Origin: Streptomyces tanashiensis
GTDB taxonomy: Bacteria > Actinomycetota > Actinomycetes > Streptomycetales > Streptomycetaceae
Reading direction: 5' to 3'
DNA: 64,000 bases
Assembly: GCF_014648895.1 (NCBI RefSeq)
Contig: NZ_BMRZ01000001.1
Coordinates: 992,001 to 1,056,000 of the forward strand
Shown one piece after another: positions 9,225 to 17,364 of the stretch. Within the stretch, counting starts at the first letter, position 1. The number at the start of each line of letters is the position of its first letter. The translations under genes were made by a program, and so were the position numbers. A model generated the notes under the pieces. That model saw nothing but the letters and a program-made list of their open reading frames with translations. It was not told the DNA's origin and did not search any database.

Positions 9225-10235
9225 CTACCCCGCGCGGTGGACCACGGCGTCGCACATCTCGGCCAGCGCGGCCTTCGCGTACCCGTCGGGCAGCGGCGCC
9301 AGCATCGCGCGGGCCTCCTCGGCGTACCGCACGGTGTCCCGGCGGGCCTGCTCCAGGGCGGGGTGGGCGCGCAGCAGCCGCAGGGCCTCGGCGTGCCGCT
9401 CGTCGTCGCCGAGGTCGCCGTCGATCAGGGCGACGAGCTCCAGGTCCTCCGGGCGCCCGTGGGCGGCCGCGGCGGCCCGCAGGTGGAGGACGGGGAGGGT
9501 CGGGATGCCCTCGCGGAGGTCGGTGCCGGGGGTCTTGCCGGACTCGTGGGAGTCGGAGGCGATGTCGAGGACGTCGTCGGCGAGCTGGAAGGCGACGCCG
9601 AGCCGCTCGCCGTACTGGGTGAGGATGTCGACGACGCTCTCGTCGGCGCCGGACATCATGGCGCCGAAGCGGCAGGAGACGGCGACGAGGGAGCCGGTCT
9701 TGCCGCCGAGGACGTCGAGGTAGTGGTCGACCGGGTCGCGGCCCTCCTGCGGACCGGCGGTCTCGAGGATCTGGCCGGTGACGAGCCGTTCGAACGCCTC
9801 GGACTGGATGCGTACGGCCTCGGGACCGAGGTCCGCGAGCGTGTGCGAGGCGCGGGCGAAGAGGAAGTCACCCGTGAGGACGGCGATCGAGTTGCCCCAA
9901 CGGGTGTTGGCGCTGTCGACGCCGCGCCGGACGTCGGCCTCGTCCATGACGTCGTCGTGGTAGAGCGTGGCCAGGTGGGTGAGCTCGACGACCACGGCGG
10001 AGGGCACGACGCCCGGCGCGTAGGGGTCGCCGAACTGGGCGGCGAGCATCACGAGCAGGGGGCGGAACCGCTTCCCGCCGGCCAGGACGAGGTGCTGCGC
10101 GGCCTCCGTGATGAAGGGGACATCGCTCTTGGTGGCGTCCAGGAGGCCCGCCTCCACAGCCGCCAAACCCGTCTGGACATCGGCCTCAAGAGCCTGGTCC
10201 CGCACGCTAAGACCGAACGGCCCGACGACGGTCAC
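9225..10235 (-). CDS. polyprenyl (heptaprenyl/octaprenyl-type) diphosphate synthase
   Basis: 336 residues from a GTG giving VTVVGPFGLS, with an AGGAG upstream. Both aspartate-rich motifs of trans-prenyltransferases are present: LYHDDVMDEADVRRG (DDxxD) and FQLADDVLD. GGKRFRPLLVMLAAQFG is the IPP-binding region. The enzyme builds long all-trans isoprenoid chains, here most plausibly the menaquinone side chain, which fits the menaquinone genes about 25 kb away. Chain length cannot be assigned by eye. Confidence 0.93.
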   Translation of the reverse strand: MTVVGPFGLSVRDQALEADVQTGLAAVEAGLLDATKSDVPFITEAAQHLVLAGGKRFRPLLVMLAAQFGDPYAPGVVPSAVVVELTHLATLYHDDVMDEADVRRGVDSANTRWGNSIAVLTGDFLFARASHTLADLGPEAVRIQSEAFERLVTGQILETAGPQEGRDPVDHYLDVLGGKTGSLVAVSCRFGAMMSGADESVVDILTQYGERLGVAFQLADDVLDIASDSHESGKTPGTDLREGIPTLPVLHLRAAAAAHGRPEDLELVALIDGDLGDDERHAEALRLLRAHPALEQARRDTVRYAEEARAMLAPLPDGYAKAALAEMCDAVVHRAG

Positions 10236-10260
10236 GAGGGGGTCTCCTGTCTGCTGACGC

Positions 10261-10315
10261 CTGCTGACGATCACACGGATTGTTCACATGGACTGTTGAC
10301 GATCACATGGATTGT
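10261..10315 (-). repeat. imperfect direct repeats upstream of polyprenyl synthase
   Basis: A 23-bp unit at 10261-10283 recurs at 10293-10315 with two mismatches. Between them sits a third partial copy. The core TCACAYGGAYTGT appears three times, at 10271, 10284 and 10303. The array begins 26 bp before the synthase start codon, a position suited to an operator for this gene. The wider gap 10236-10568 otherwise holds only the small ORF at 10434. Confidence 0.7.
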
Positions 10316-10433
10316 CGATGTGTCGCTCGATTCACTCAAGCCAGCGTATCCGGTCACCTTTCGATCACCGTGGGCGCCTTCCCGTCACCCCCGGTATGTT
10401 CGGGATCAGCTCATACGACCAGGAGTATGCGTT

Positions 10434-10559
10434 TTGTCCCGAACAGCGATCGACACCGATACGAACGGCGAGCAGCCTCCCGAGGACGACCGCGCCTTCC
10501 CCGGGCATCCACGGGGTCTGCCGCCCCGGCCGCGCCGCACCATGCACCCCGTCCATTGA
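10434..10559 (+). CDS. possible 41-residue small protein before the CocE hydrolase
   Basis: A TTG codon eight bases after a perfect AGGAG opens a 41-residue frame beginning LSRTAIDTDTNGEQPPEDD and ending MHPVH. Third codon positions are mostly G or C. It stops nine bases before the hydrolase ATG, so it could be a leader peptide or a translationally coupled small gene. An overlapping ATG frame from 10427 is rejected because its SD spacing is too short. No homologue is recognised. Confidence 0.35.
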   Translation: MSRTAIDTDTNGEQPPEDDRAFPGHPRGLPPRPRRTMHPVH

Positions 10560-10568
10560 GGTGACCTG

Positions 10569-12569
10569 ATGACGAAGATCCGTACCGACTTCCCGTACGA
10601 GACCCGCCACGAGGACATCCGCATCCCGCTGCCGGACGGCACCCGGCTGTACGCGCGCGTGTGGCGGCCGCTCACCGCGGAACCCGTACCGGCCCTCCTG
10701 GAGTACCTCCCGTACCGCCTCACCGACTGGACCGCGCCGCGCGACTGGCAGCGCCACCCCTGGTACGCGGGCCACGGCTACGCCTCCGTACGCGTCGACG
10801 TCCGGGGCCACGGCAACAGCGAGGGCCTACCCGGCGACGAGTACGACGCCGTCGAGCTCGCCGACGGGGTCGCCGTCGTGAACTGGCTCGCCGAGCAGGA
10901 GTGGTGCACCGGGAAGGTCGGCATGTTCGGGATCTCCTGGGGCGGCTTCAACTCGCTCCAGGTCGCCGCCCTCGCCCCCGGACCGCTCAAGGCGATCGTC
11001 ACCGTCTGCTCCACCGACGACCGCTACGACAACGACGTGCACTACATGGGCGGCTCGGTCCTCGGCGTCGACATGCACGCCTGGGCGGCCACCATGCTCG
11101 CCTTCGCCTCCCGGCCCCCGGACCCGCTGCACGTGGGAGAGGAGTGGCGCGAGCTGTGGCTGAAGCGCCTGGAGGCCGTCGAACCCCTCATCCACACCTG
11201 GCTCGCCCACCAGACCCGCGACGCGTACTGGAAGCACGGCAGCGTCTGCGAGGACTACTCCGCGATCCGGGCCGCCGTCCTCGCCGTCGGAGGCTGGCAC
11301 GACCCGTACCGCGACACCGTCCTGCGGCTCGCCCGGCACCTCCCCCAGGACCGGGTGCGCGGCATCATCGGCCCCTGGTCCCACCAGTACCCGGACCGCG
11401 GCCTGCCGCCGGGACCGGCCATCGGCTTCCTCCAGGAGACCCTGCGCTGGTGGGACCACCACCTCAAGGGCGCCGAGAACGACGTCATGGCCGAGCCGCT
11501 GCTCCGCTCCTGGATCAGCGAGTCGCACCGGCCGGCCACCGTGTACGAGGAGCTGCCCGGCCGCTGGGTCGCCGACCCCGCCTGGCCCTCCCCGCACGTC
11601 ACCCCCGTCACGTACGGCTTCCAGGGCGCCCCGGTCGTCGTCGACTCACCGCAGCAGACCGGCCTCGACGCGGGCCGCTTCTTCCCCTTCGGCAACGACG
11701 CGGACCTCCCGCCCGACCAGCGCGACGAGGACGCCCACTCGGCCTGCTTCGACTTCCCCGTCCCGGAGGACGGCGGCCCCATCGAGGTCCTGGGACGGCC
11801 CTCCGTGAGCCTCGCCCTGCGCACGGCCGCCCCCACCGGCCAGGTGATCGCCCGGCTCTGCGACATCGCCCCGGACGGCTCCTCCACCCTCGTCACCCGG
11901 GGCGCCCTGAACTTCTCCGCCCGCTACGGCCGCGACCGGGCCGTGGAGGCCCAGATCGGCGAGACGGAGAGCTTCGTCTTCGAGCTGAACGGCATCGGGC
12001 ACACCTTCCCGCCCGGACACCGGGTGCGGCTCGCGGTCTCCTCCACGTACTGGCCGTGGATCTGGCCCCAGCCCGACGCCGCCGGCTTCACCCTCGACCC
12101 GGCCGGCTCCTCCCTCACCCTCCCGGTCCGCGAGCACACCGAGGACGCCGTCGAGTGGGAGGAGCCGGAGCAGTCCGAACCCCTCGGCGTCGTGTACCCG
12201 AGCACCCTGGAGGAACCGCGCCCGGAGCGCGTGGTGGTCCGGGACGTGGCGAAGGGCGAGTGGACGCTGGAGGTCGACCCGAAGTACGGCGGCACGCGCG
12301 TGTACCCGGACGGCCTGGAGTTCACCGAGGACGCCGTCGAGACCTACACGATCGACGAGAGCGGCCCGCTGTCCGCCCGCACCCGCTCGGAGTGGGCCAT
12401 CCGGCTGCACCGGCCCGAGCTGGCCTGGGACGTCACCGTCGACACCCGCTCGGAGGTCTCCTGCGACGCGGACGCCTTCCTCACCGAGAACGAGGTGGTG
12501 TGCAAGGAGGGCGGCGAGGTCGTCTTCCACCGGACCTGGGAGAAGAGGATCCCCCGTACGGCGGGCTGA
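10569..12569 (+). CDS. CocE/NonD-family serine hydrolase (X-Pro dipeptidyl-peptidase-like)
   Basis: 666 residues without a signal peptide. The alpha/beta-hydrolase domain (about 1-310) shows the nucleophile elbow GISWGG near residue 122, a likely acid in GGWHDPY and the catalytic His in GPWSHQYPD. A jelly-roll domain (about 340-560) follows, as in cocaine esterase and S15 peptidases. This copy has a further C-terminal beta region of about 110 residues. Family members hydrolyse esters, amides or X-Pro peptides; substrate is not readable here. Confidence 0.92.
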   Translation: MTKIRTDFPYETRHEDIRIPLPDGTRLYARVWRPLTAEPVPALLEYLPYRLTDWTAPRDWQRHPWYAGHGYASVRVDVRGHGNSEGLPGDEYDAVELADGVAVVNWLAEQEWCTGKVGMFGISWGGFNSLQVAALAPGPLKAIVTVCSTDDRYDNDVHYMGGSVLGVDMHAWAATMLAFASRPPDPLHVGEEWRELWLKRLEAVEPLIHTWLAHQTRDAYWKHGSVCEDYSAIRAAVLAVGGWHDPYRDTVLRLARHLPQDRVRGIIGPWSHQYPDRGLPPGPAIGFLQETLRWWDHHLKGAENDVMAEPLLRSWISESHRPATVYEELPGRWVADPAWPSPHVTPVTYGFQGAPVVVDSPQQTGLDAGRFFPFGNDADLPPDQRDEDAHSACFDFPVPEDGGPIEVLGRPSVSLALRTAAPTGQVIARLCDIAPDGSSTLVTRGALNFSARYGRDRAVEAQIGETESFVFELNGIGHTFPPGHRVRLAVSSTYWPWIWPQPDAAGFTLDPAGSSLTLPVREHTEDAVEWEEPEQSEPLGVVYPSTLEEPRPERVVVRDVAKGEWTLEVDPKYGGTRVYPDGLEFTEDAVETYTIDESGPLSARTRSEWAIRLHRPELAWDVTVDTRSEVSCDADAFLTENEVVCKEGGEVVFHRTWEKRIPRTAG

Positions 12570-12587
12570 ACTCACGCCGTACGGGGG
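12551..12587. terminator. 13-bp perfect terminator hairpin overlapping the CocE stop codon
   Basis: CCCCCGTACGGCG (12551-12563) pairs perfectly with CGCCGTACGGGGG (12575-12587) around an 11-nt loop that contains the hydrolase TGA. The next gene converges from the right with its stop at 12600, so the hairpin probably terminates both. Confidence 0.8.
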
Positions 12588-12599
12588 ACCGGTCCGGGG

Positions 12600-13928
12600 T
12601 TACGCCTGCGCGCCGGCCTTGCGGCGGCGGGCGACGACCAGCGCACCGGCGCCCAGGGCGACGGCCCCGGCGGCGGCGAGGCCGAGCGGCAGGGTGTCGT
12701 TCGCACCGGTGGCGGCGAGGGTGCCGTTCACGGGGGTGTTCGACGAGCCGCCCTGCTGCGTGGTCTGGGTGTTGCCACCGGAGGTGACGGTCGGCGCCGG
12801 GGTCGGCGTCGCGGTCTCCGTCGGCTTCGGCTTCGGCTTGTCGCCCTTGGCGAGGATGTCGAAGTTCAGGTCCTTGTAGTCCTCGCCGACGCCGCAGCTG
12901 CCGTCGTTGTTCTCGTACTCGCTGTAGCCGAAGATCACGCCCTTGCCGGCCTCGGCCTTCGCGTCGACCGTGAGGCGCAGCTTCACGTCGTAGCTGGCGC
13001 CCTTGGCGAGCTTGCCGACCTCGATCGAGTCGAACTTCTCCGTGAACTCCGTCCATTCCAGGACGTCGTCGGAGGACCACTCGATCGGGATGATGTGCTT
13101 GGCGAAGTCCGTCTCCTCGTCGATCTCCTCGCCGGGGGCGGGGAGCCGCAGGGCGTTCGCGAAGGCGTGGACGCTGTCGAGGGTCTGGTCGGAGGTGTTG
13201 GTGACCCGCAGCGAGAAGACGGCGGGCTCGCCGGCGGTGACCGTCTTCGGACCGCTCAGGGCGATCTTGACGGCGGAGTCCTCCTGGCACTCCTCGCCGA
13301 TCTCCTCGAAGAAGGCGAGCTCCTCCTTGGCGGCGTCGAGCTTCTCGGAGGCGGCGTCCTTCACCTTCTGGGCGAGGCCGACGACCTTGGAGGCGGCGAC
13401 GCTCGCGTCGGCGAGCGCAGTGCTCGCCTTCTTCAGCTTCTCGTCGGCGGCGGTCTTGGCGGCGGCGGCCTCGTCGGCGGCCGTCTTCGCGGCGGTGACG
13501 GCGTCGGCGGCGGCCTTCTTCTGCTCGTCGGTGGCGTCGGCGGGCAGCTCCGTCACGGCCTTCTCGGCCTTGGCGAGCGCCTCGTCTGCGGCCGTCTTCT
13601 TGGCGGCGGCCTCGTCGGCGGCCTTCTGGGCGTCGGTGACCGCGGCCTTCAGCGGGTTGTCCGCCTTGTCGAGGGCCTTCAGGTCGTCCTTGGCCTTCGC
13701 GAGGTCGAGGACGGCCTCGTCGTACTCCTTCTGCGCCAGGGCGACGGCGGCCCGCAGCTCCTCGAGGGACGGCATGTCCTCGTCGGGGTCGTCCTGGGTC
13801 GTGGTGGGCTTCTGCGACGGCGAGGTCGTCGGCTTGGTGTCGGCGAACGCCGGAGCGGCCGAGAGGAACACGACCGGGGTGGTCACGGCGGCGGCCACGG
13901 CGGTCGCCAGGATGCGGCGGATCTTCAC
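12600..13928 (-). CDS. LAXTG sortase-anchored surface protein with coiled-coil domain
   Basis: 442 residues from a GTG start. In order: signal peptide (about 1-29, ending PAFA), Thr/Ser/Pro-rich linker, Ala/Lys/Glu-rich coiled coil (about 50-220, rich in AADEAAAKKTAADE-like heptads), a beta-sandwich-like domain (about 230-385), Pro/Thr linker, then LAATG, a hydrophobic helix and the basic tail RRRKAG. LAXTG is the signal used by class E sortases of Streptomyces, so the protein should be linked to the wall as a stalked surface protein. Binding partner unknown. Confidence 0.9.
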   Translation of the reverse strand: MKIRRILATAVAAAVTTPVVFLSAAPAFADTKPTTSPSQKPTTTQDDPDEDMPSLEELRAAVALAQKEYDEAVLDLAKAKDDLKALDKADNPLKAAVTDAQKAADEAAAKKTAADEALAKAEKAVTELPADATDEQKKAAADAVTAAKTAADEAAAAKTAADEKLKKASTALADASVAASKVVGLAQKVKDAASEKLDAAKEELAFFEEIGEECQEDSAVKIALSGPKTVTAGEPAVFSLRVTNTSDQTLDSVHAFANALRLPAPGEEIDEETDFAKHIIPIEWSSDDVLEWTEFTEKFDSIEVGKLAKGASYDVKLRLTVDAKAEAGKGVIFGYSEYENNDGSCGVGEDYKDLNFDILAKGDKPKPKPTETATPTPAPTVTSGGNTQTTQQGGSSNTPVNGTLAATGANDTLPLGLAAAGAVALGAGALVVARRRKAGAQA

Positions 13929-14222
13929 GTTGTGGACCTTTTCCTGGTCAGAGAGAAAGACTGCGAAGAATGGTGGTGGGCGCGCGCCCGCGGCTACTTC
14001 ACGCGGCGCGACACCAGCCAGATCGTATGGCCGGAAAGGCCCTGGCGGGAGCCCTGTTTCCGCAGCTCGCAGGGGTGTTCCGGACCCACTCGGGACACAT
14101 ACCGCGCGAACACGGACAGTTGCCCACGGAGGCCGCACTTTCTGTGTGATCCATGTCATCCGCGCCCGGCGGCCCGACCCGTAACGTGTCCCCCACACAC
14201 GTGGAAAGCGAGGCACGCACCG

Positions 14223-15449
14223 ATGTCCGAGCACAGCCCGCTCGATCTGGCCGAGGGCGACCCCTTCGGCCCGCACAACCTCCCGTACGGCGTCTTCTCC
14301 ACCGCCGACGAGCCCGGGCGGCGCCGGCTCGGCGTCCGCATCGGCGGGCACGTCCTGGACGCGGGTGCCGCGGCGCACGCGCTCGGCTCCCCGTACGCGG
14401 CACTGCTCGACCGGCCGAGCCTCAACCCGCTGCTCGCGGCCGGGCGGACCGCCTGGCGCGACGTGCGCCGGGCGCTGACGGCCTGGGTGACGGTGCCCGC
14501 GCACCGGGCGGACATCGAGCCGCTGCTGCACCCCCTGGACGCGGTGACGCTGCACCTGCCGTACGAGGTCGCGGACTACGTCGACTTCTACGCGAGCGAG
14601 CACCACGCGACGAACGTGGGCCGGATCTTCCGGCCCGACGGCGACGCGCTGACCCCCAACTGGAAGCACCTGCCGATCGGTTACCACGGTCGCGCGGGCA
14701 CGGTCGTGGTCTCCGGCACCGATGTCGTACGCCCCTCGGGACAGCGCAAGGCCCCGTCGGACCCGGCTCCGGTCTTCGGCCCGTCGATCAAGCTGGACAT
14801 CGAGGCGGAGGTCGGCTTCCTGGTCGGCACGCCCTCGGAGCTGGGCCGGCCCGTCCCGCTGGCCGACTTCCGGGAGCACGTCTTCGGTCTGACGCTGCTC
14901 AACGACTGGTCGGCGCGGGACGTGCAGGCCTGGGAGTACGTGCCGCTGGGCCCGTTCCTCGGCAAGTCGTTCCAGACCTCGGTCTCGGCGTGGGTGACGC
15001 CCCTGGAGGCCCTGGACGCGGCCCGGACCGCCCCGCCCGCGCGGGACTTCCCGCTGCTGCCGTACCTGGACGACGCGGCCGAGGAGGAGCCGGGCGGCTT
15101 CGATCTGCGGATCACGGTGGAGATCAACGGCGAGGTCGTGGCCGAGCCGCCGTTCTCCTCCATGTACTGGACGGCGGCCCAGCAGCTCGCCCACATGACG
15201 GTGAACGGCGCCTCGCTCCGCACCGGCGACCTGTACGGCTCCGGCACGGTCTCCGGGCCCGAGGTGAACCAGCGCGGCTCGCTCCTGGAGCTCACCTGGA
15301 ACGGCCGTGACGCCCTCGAACTGGCGGGCGGCAAGCGGACGTTCCTGGAGGACGGCGACGAGGTCGTCCTCACGGCCTGGGCCCCGGGCCCGGACGGCAC
15401 CCGTGTGGCGCTCGGCGAGGTCCGGGGCCGGATCGCACCCTCGGCCTGA
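14223..15449 (+). CDS. fahA: fumarylacetoacetase
   Basis: 408 residues, normal length. It splits fumarylacetoacetate to fumarate and acetoacetate, the last step of tyrosine/homogentisate breakdown, in the cytoplasm. Family blocks seen are DPFGPHNLPYGVFS near the N-terminus, ADYVDFYASEHHATNVGRIFRP, LPIGYHGRAGTVVVSG, EAEVGFLVG with metal-binding acids, and LLNDWSARDVQAWEYVPLGP. The gene stands alone, divergent from the surface-protein gene. A TAACGT at about 14181 is a candidate -10 element. Confidence 0.95.
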   Translation: MSEHSPLDLAEGDPFGPHNLPYGVFSTADEPGRRRLGVRIGGHVLDAGAAAHALGSPYAALLDRPSLNPLLAAGRTAWRDVRRALTAWVTVPAHRADIEPLLHPLDAVTLHLPYEVADYVDFYASEHHATNVGRIFRPDGDALTPNWKHLPIGYHGRAGTVVVSGTDVVRPSGQRKAPSDPAPVFGPSIKLDIEAEVGFLVGTPSELGRPVPLADFREHVFGLTLLNDWSARDVQAWEYVPLGPFLGKSFQTSVSAWVTPLEALDAARTAPPARDFPLLPYLDDAAEEEPGGFDLRITVEINGEVVAEPPFSSMYWTAAQQLAHMTVNGASLRTGDLYGSGTVSGPEVNQRGSLLELTWNGRDALELAGGKRTFLEDGDEVVLTAWAPGPDGTRVALGEVRGRIAPSA

Positions 15450-15452
15450 GCC

Positions 15453-16274
15453 TCAGGCGGTCCGCCACAGGGCGGGGACGTTCGGCGGCTCCCAGCCGGC
15501 CTGGGCCGTGTGCGCCTGGAGGCACACATAGCCCAGGCCGCCGTAGGTGACGGCGTCCCCCGCCCGGTAGCCGGTCCCGGCGGCCCAGGTCCCGCCGGGG
15601 ACGCCCGTCGGGGTCGGCGTCGGCGTCGGGCCGGGGTCCTGCGGCACGTTCAGGACGAAGTCGAAGGCGGCCTCCCGGGCCCCGCCGGCGTCCCGGACGG
15701 TCATGAGGAGCCGCGGGTCGAAGATCGTGTCGGTGTTGTTGCGGGGCTCGCCCGGGAAGTACAGCTGCGTGGTCAGCACCGGGCGGCCCGGGGCCTGCAC
15801 CTTGACGTGGATGTGCCGGGTGCGGCCCGGATAGAGGCCGGGCACGATCGTCGTCAGCTTGAAGGCGCCCGCGGCGTCGGTGAACTGGTGGCCGCGGAAG
15901 CGGAATCCGGTGTTGTCGTAGGCGCCGTTGACGTCCGCCTGCCAGAAGTCGAGCAGGACGCCGGATATCGGCCGGCAGGCCAGCCCGAAGACGTATCCGC
16001 TCACGGTGAGCCGGACGCCGGTGGTGCCGGCCTCCAGGAGGCTGCTCCGCAGCGGGGAGTTCGGCTTGAAGTACGGCCCCTCGGTCTGCTGCGGGGTGGG
16101 GTCGTCGCCGTCGTCGCACTCCGGGGTGAGCGCGGGCGCCGCCTCTCCGGCGGTGAGGGTACGGGCGAGCGCCGGGACGCCCATGAGGACGGCGGGCGCC
16201 GCCATCCCGGCCGCGAGCGCGGCGCGCAGCACGGTCTTGCGTGTGACGTGTCCGGTGGAGGTCTCGTGGTCCAT
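15453..16274 (-). CDS. secreted intradiol ring-cleavage dioxygenase with C-terminal carbohydrate-binding module
   Basis: 273 residues. A signal peptide with a basic lead (HVTRKTVLRAALAAGM) is followed by an intradiol dioxygenase domain: QTEGPYFKPNSPLR, VLLDFWQADVNGAYDN and TRHIHVKVQAPG (His ligand region of the Fe(III) site). After a Pro/Thr linker (about 205-220) comes a CBM5/12-like module, GTWAAGTGYRAGDAVTYGGLGYVCLQAHTAQ in type, with conserved Trp/Tyr. The same fusion is known in cellulolytic Streptomyces, where it cleaves catechols outside the cell and binds polymer. It lies 40 bp downstream of an AraC regulator on the same strand. Confidence 0.92.
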   Translation of the reverse strand: MDHETSTGHVTRKTVLRAALAAGMAAPAVLMGVPALARTLTAGEAAPALTPECDDGDDPTPQQTEGPYFKPNSPLRSSLLEAGTTGVRLTVSGYVFGLACRPISGVLLDFWQADVNGAYDNTGFRFRGHQFTDAAGAFKLTTIVPGLYPGRTRHIHVKVQAPGRPVLTTQLYFPGEPRNNTDTIFDPRLLMTVRDAGGAREAAFDFVLNVPQDPGPTPTPTPTGVPGGTWAAGTGYRAGDAVTYGGLGYVCLQAHTAQAGWEPPNVPALWRTA

Positions 16275-16314
16275 TCCTGCTCCTCGTGCGGGGGGCTGGG
16301 GGATCGCAACGAAC

Positions 16315-17235
16315 CTAGGCGCGCGGGTCGCCGTCTTCGAGGGACGGAGCACGGCGGTCATGGTGTTTTCGGAAGTCCCCGGGGCTCCGCCCCGTCTCGC
16401 GGCGGAAGAAGCGGCAGAAGTAGGCGGAGTCCGCGAAGCCGACCCGGGCGGCGATCTGACGGATCGACAACTCGGTGCTGACGAGCAGCCGTTGCGCCTC
16501 GCGGGTGCGCGCCTCGCGCAGGAGGGCGGCGGGGGTGCGGCCGGTGGCGGCCCGGACGGACTCGGTGAGATGGCCGGGGGTGACGCCGAGCCGCTCGGCG
16601 CACTCCCGCACGGAGGGCCCGTCGGCTCCGGCCCGCCCGGCGAGCCGGACGAACTCCTCGGCGATCCCCCGGACGGGCGCCGGACGGGCGGCGCCCCCGG
16701 GCAGCCGGGCGGCCCGCACGAGGAGGACGTGGAGCAGGGACCGCAGCACCCCGGCGAAGCCGTCGGCCCCGTGCCGGTACTCCTCGGCGAGCTCCCGCAT
16801 GAGCCGGTCCGTGCGCTCGTGCGTGGCGGCGTCGAGCCCCGCCCAGGGCCGCTCGCCGAGCCGCCGCAGCAGTTCCTCGTCGCCGGCGCCGCCGAGCAGG
16901 AACTCGGGCGTGAACAGGACGAGCGAGCCCTCCAGACCGCGCACGCCCTCCCAGTGGTGGACCTGTCCGGGCAGGATCACTCCCAGCTGCGGCGGCCGCA
17001 CCTCGTACCGCTGCAGATCGAGCACATGGACCCCGCTCCCCCCGACGACGTGGACGATCTCGTAGAAGGTGTGCCGGTGCGGGAACGCGGCCCGGGACAT
17101 CGGCCCCATCGCGTCGAACCCGCCCGCGGCGAAGGGCACTTCGTCGGGCAGCCGCACCTGGAGCCGGTGCACGGGCGGCTCCCCCTCCCGCGGGGCGGTG
17201 CAGGGCCCCCCTGGTAAGACCGTGGTACCGCGCAT
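16315..17235 (-). CDS. AraC-family transcriptional regulator
   Basis: About 306 residues from the ATG giving MRGTTVLPGG, with GGGAGG upstream. An N-terminal cupin domain (about 20-150; HRHTFYEIVHVVGG, QVHHWEG) precedes a C-terminal pair of helix-turn-helices (about 205-300; ECAERLGVTPGHLTESVRAATG and QIAARVGFADSAYFCRFFRRETG). It is directly upstream of the secreted dioxygenase and probably activates it in response to an aromatic or plant-derived ligand; that link is inferred from position. Confidence 0.92.
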   Translation of the reverse strand: MRGTTVLPGGPCTAPREGEPPVHRLQVRLPDEVPFAAGGFDAMGPMSRAAFPHRHTFYEIVHVVGGSGVHVLDLQRYEVRPPQLGVILPGQVHHWEGVRGLEGSLVLFTPEFLLGGAGDEELLRRLGERPWAGLDAATHERTDRLMRELAEEYRHGADGFAGVLRSLLHVLLVRAARLPGGAARPAPVRGIAEEFVRLAGRAGADGPSVRECAERLGVTPGHLTESVRAATGRTPAALLREARTREAQRLLVSTELSIRQIAARVGFADSAYFCRFFRRETGRSPGDFRKHHDRRAPSLEDGDPRA

Positions 17236-17311
17236 CGCCCCGCCCCGCCTCCCGTCTGGTACAGACCATTCGGGCGTCCACGATGCCACGCCCCGCGAGC
17301 CGTGTCAGGAC

Positions 17312-17351
17312 CGCGAAGGGCCCGGCTCGCCCCCGAGCCGGGCCCTTCGCG
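17312..17351 (-). terminator. 18-bp perfect hairpin ending the nuo operon
   Basis: CGCGAAGGGCCCGGCTCG (17312-17329) pairs perfectly with 17334-17351 around a CCCC loop. It lies 14 bases past the nuoN stop and before the AraC gene, so it should stop the 16-kb nuo transcript. Confidence 0.88.
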
Positions 17352-17364
17352 CGTACCGTCCGCG

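Noticed and set aside
7887..10559. 890-codon plus-strand open frame across the LolA-like and polyprenyl synthase genes
   Set aside because: It is antisense to two clear genes and its Arg/Gly/Val-rich composition is typical of a high-GC shadow frame.
10427..10564. Overlapping ATG frame beside the 41-residue ORF
   Set aside because: The AGGAG is directly against the ATG and the product is Arg/Pro/Ala shadow-like.
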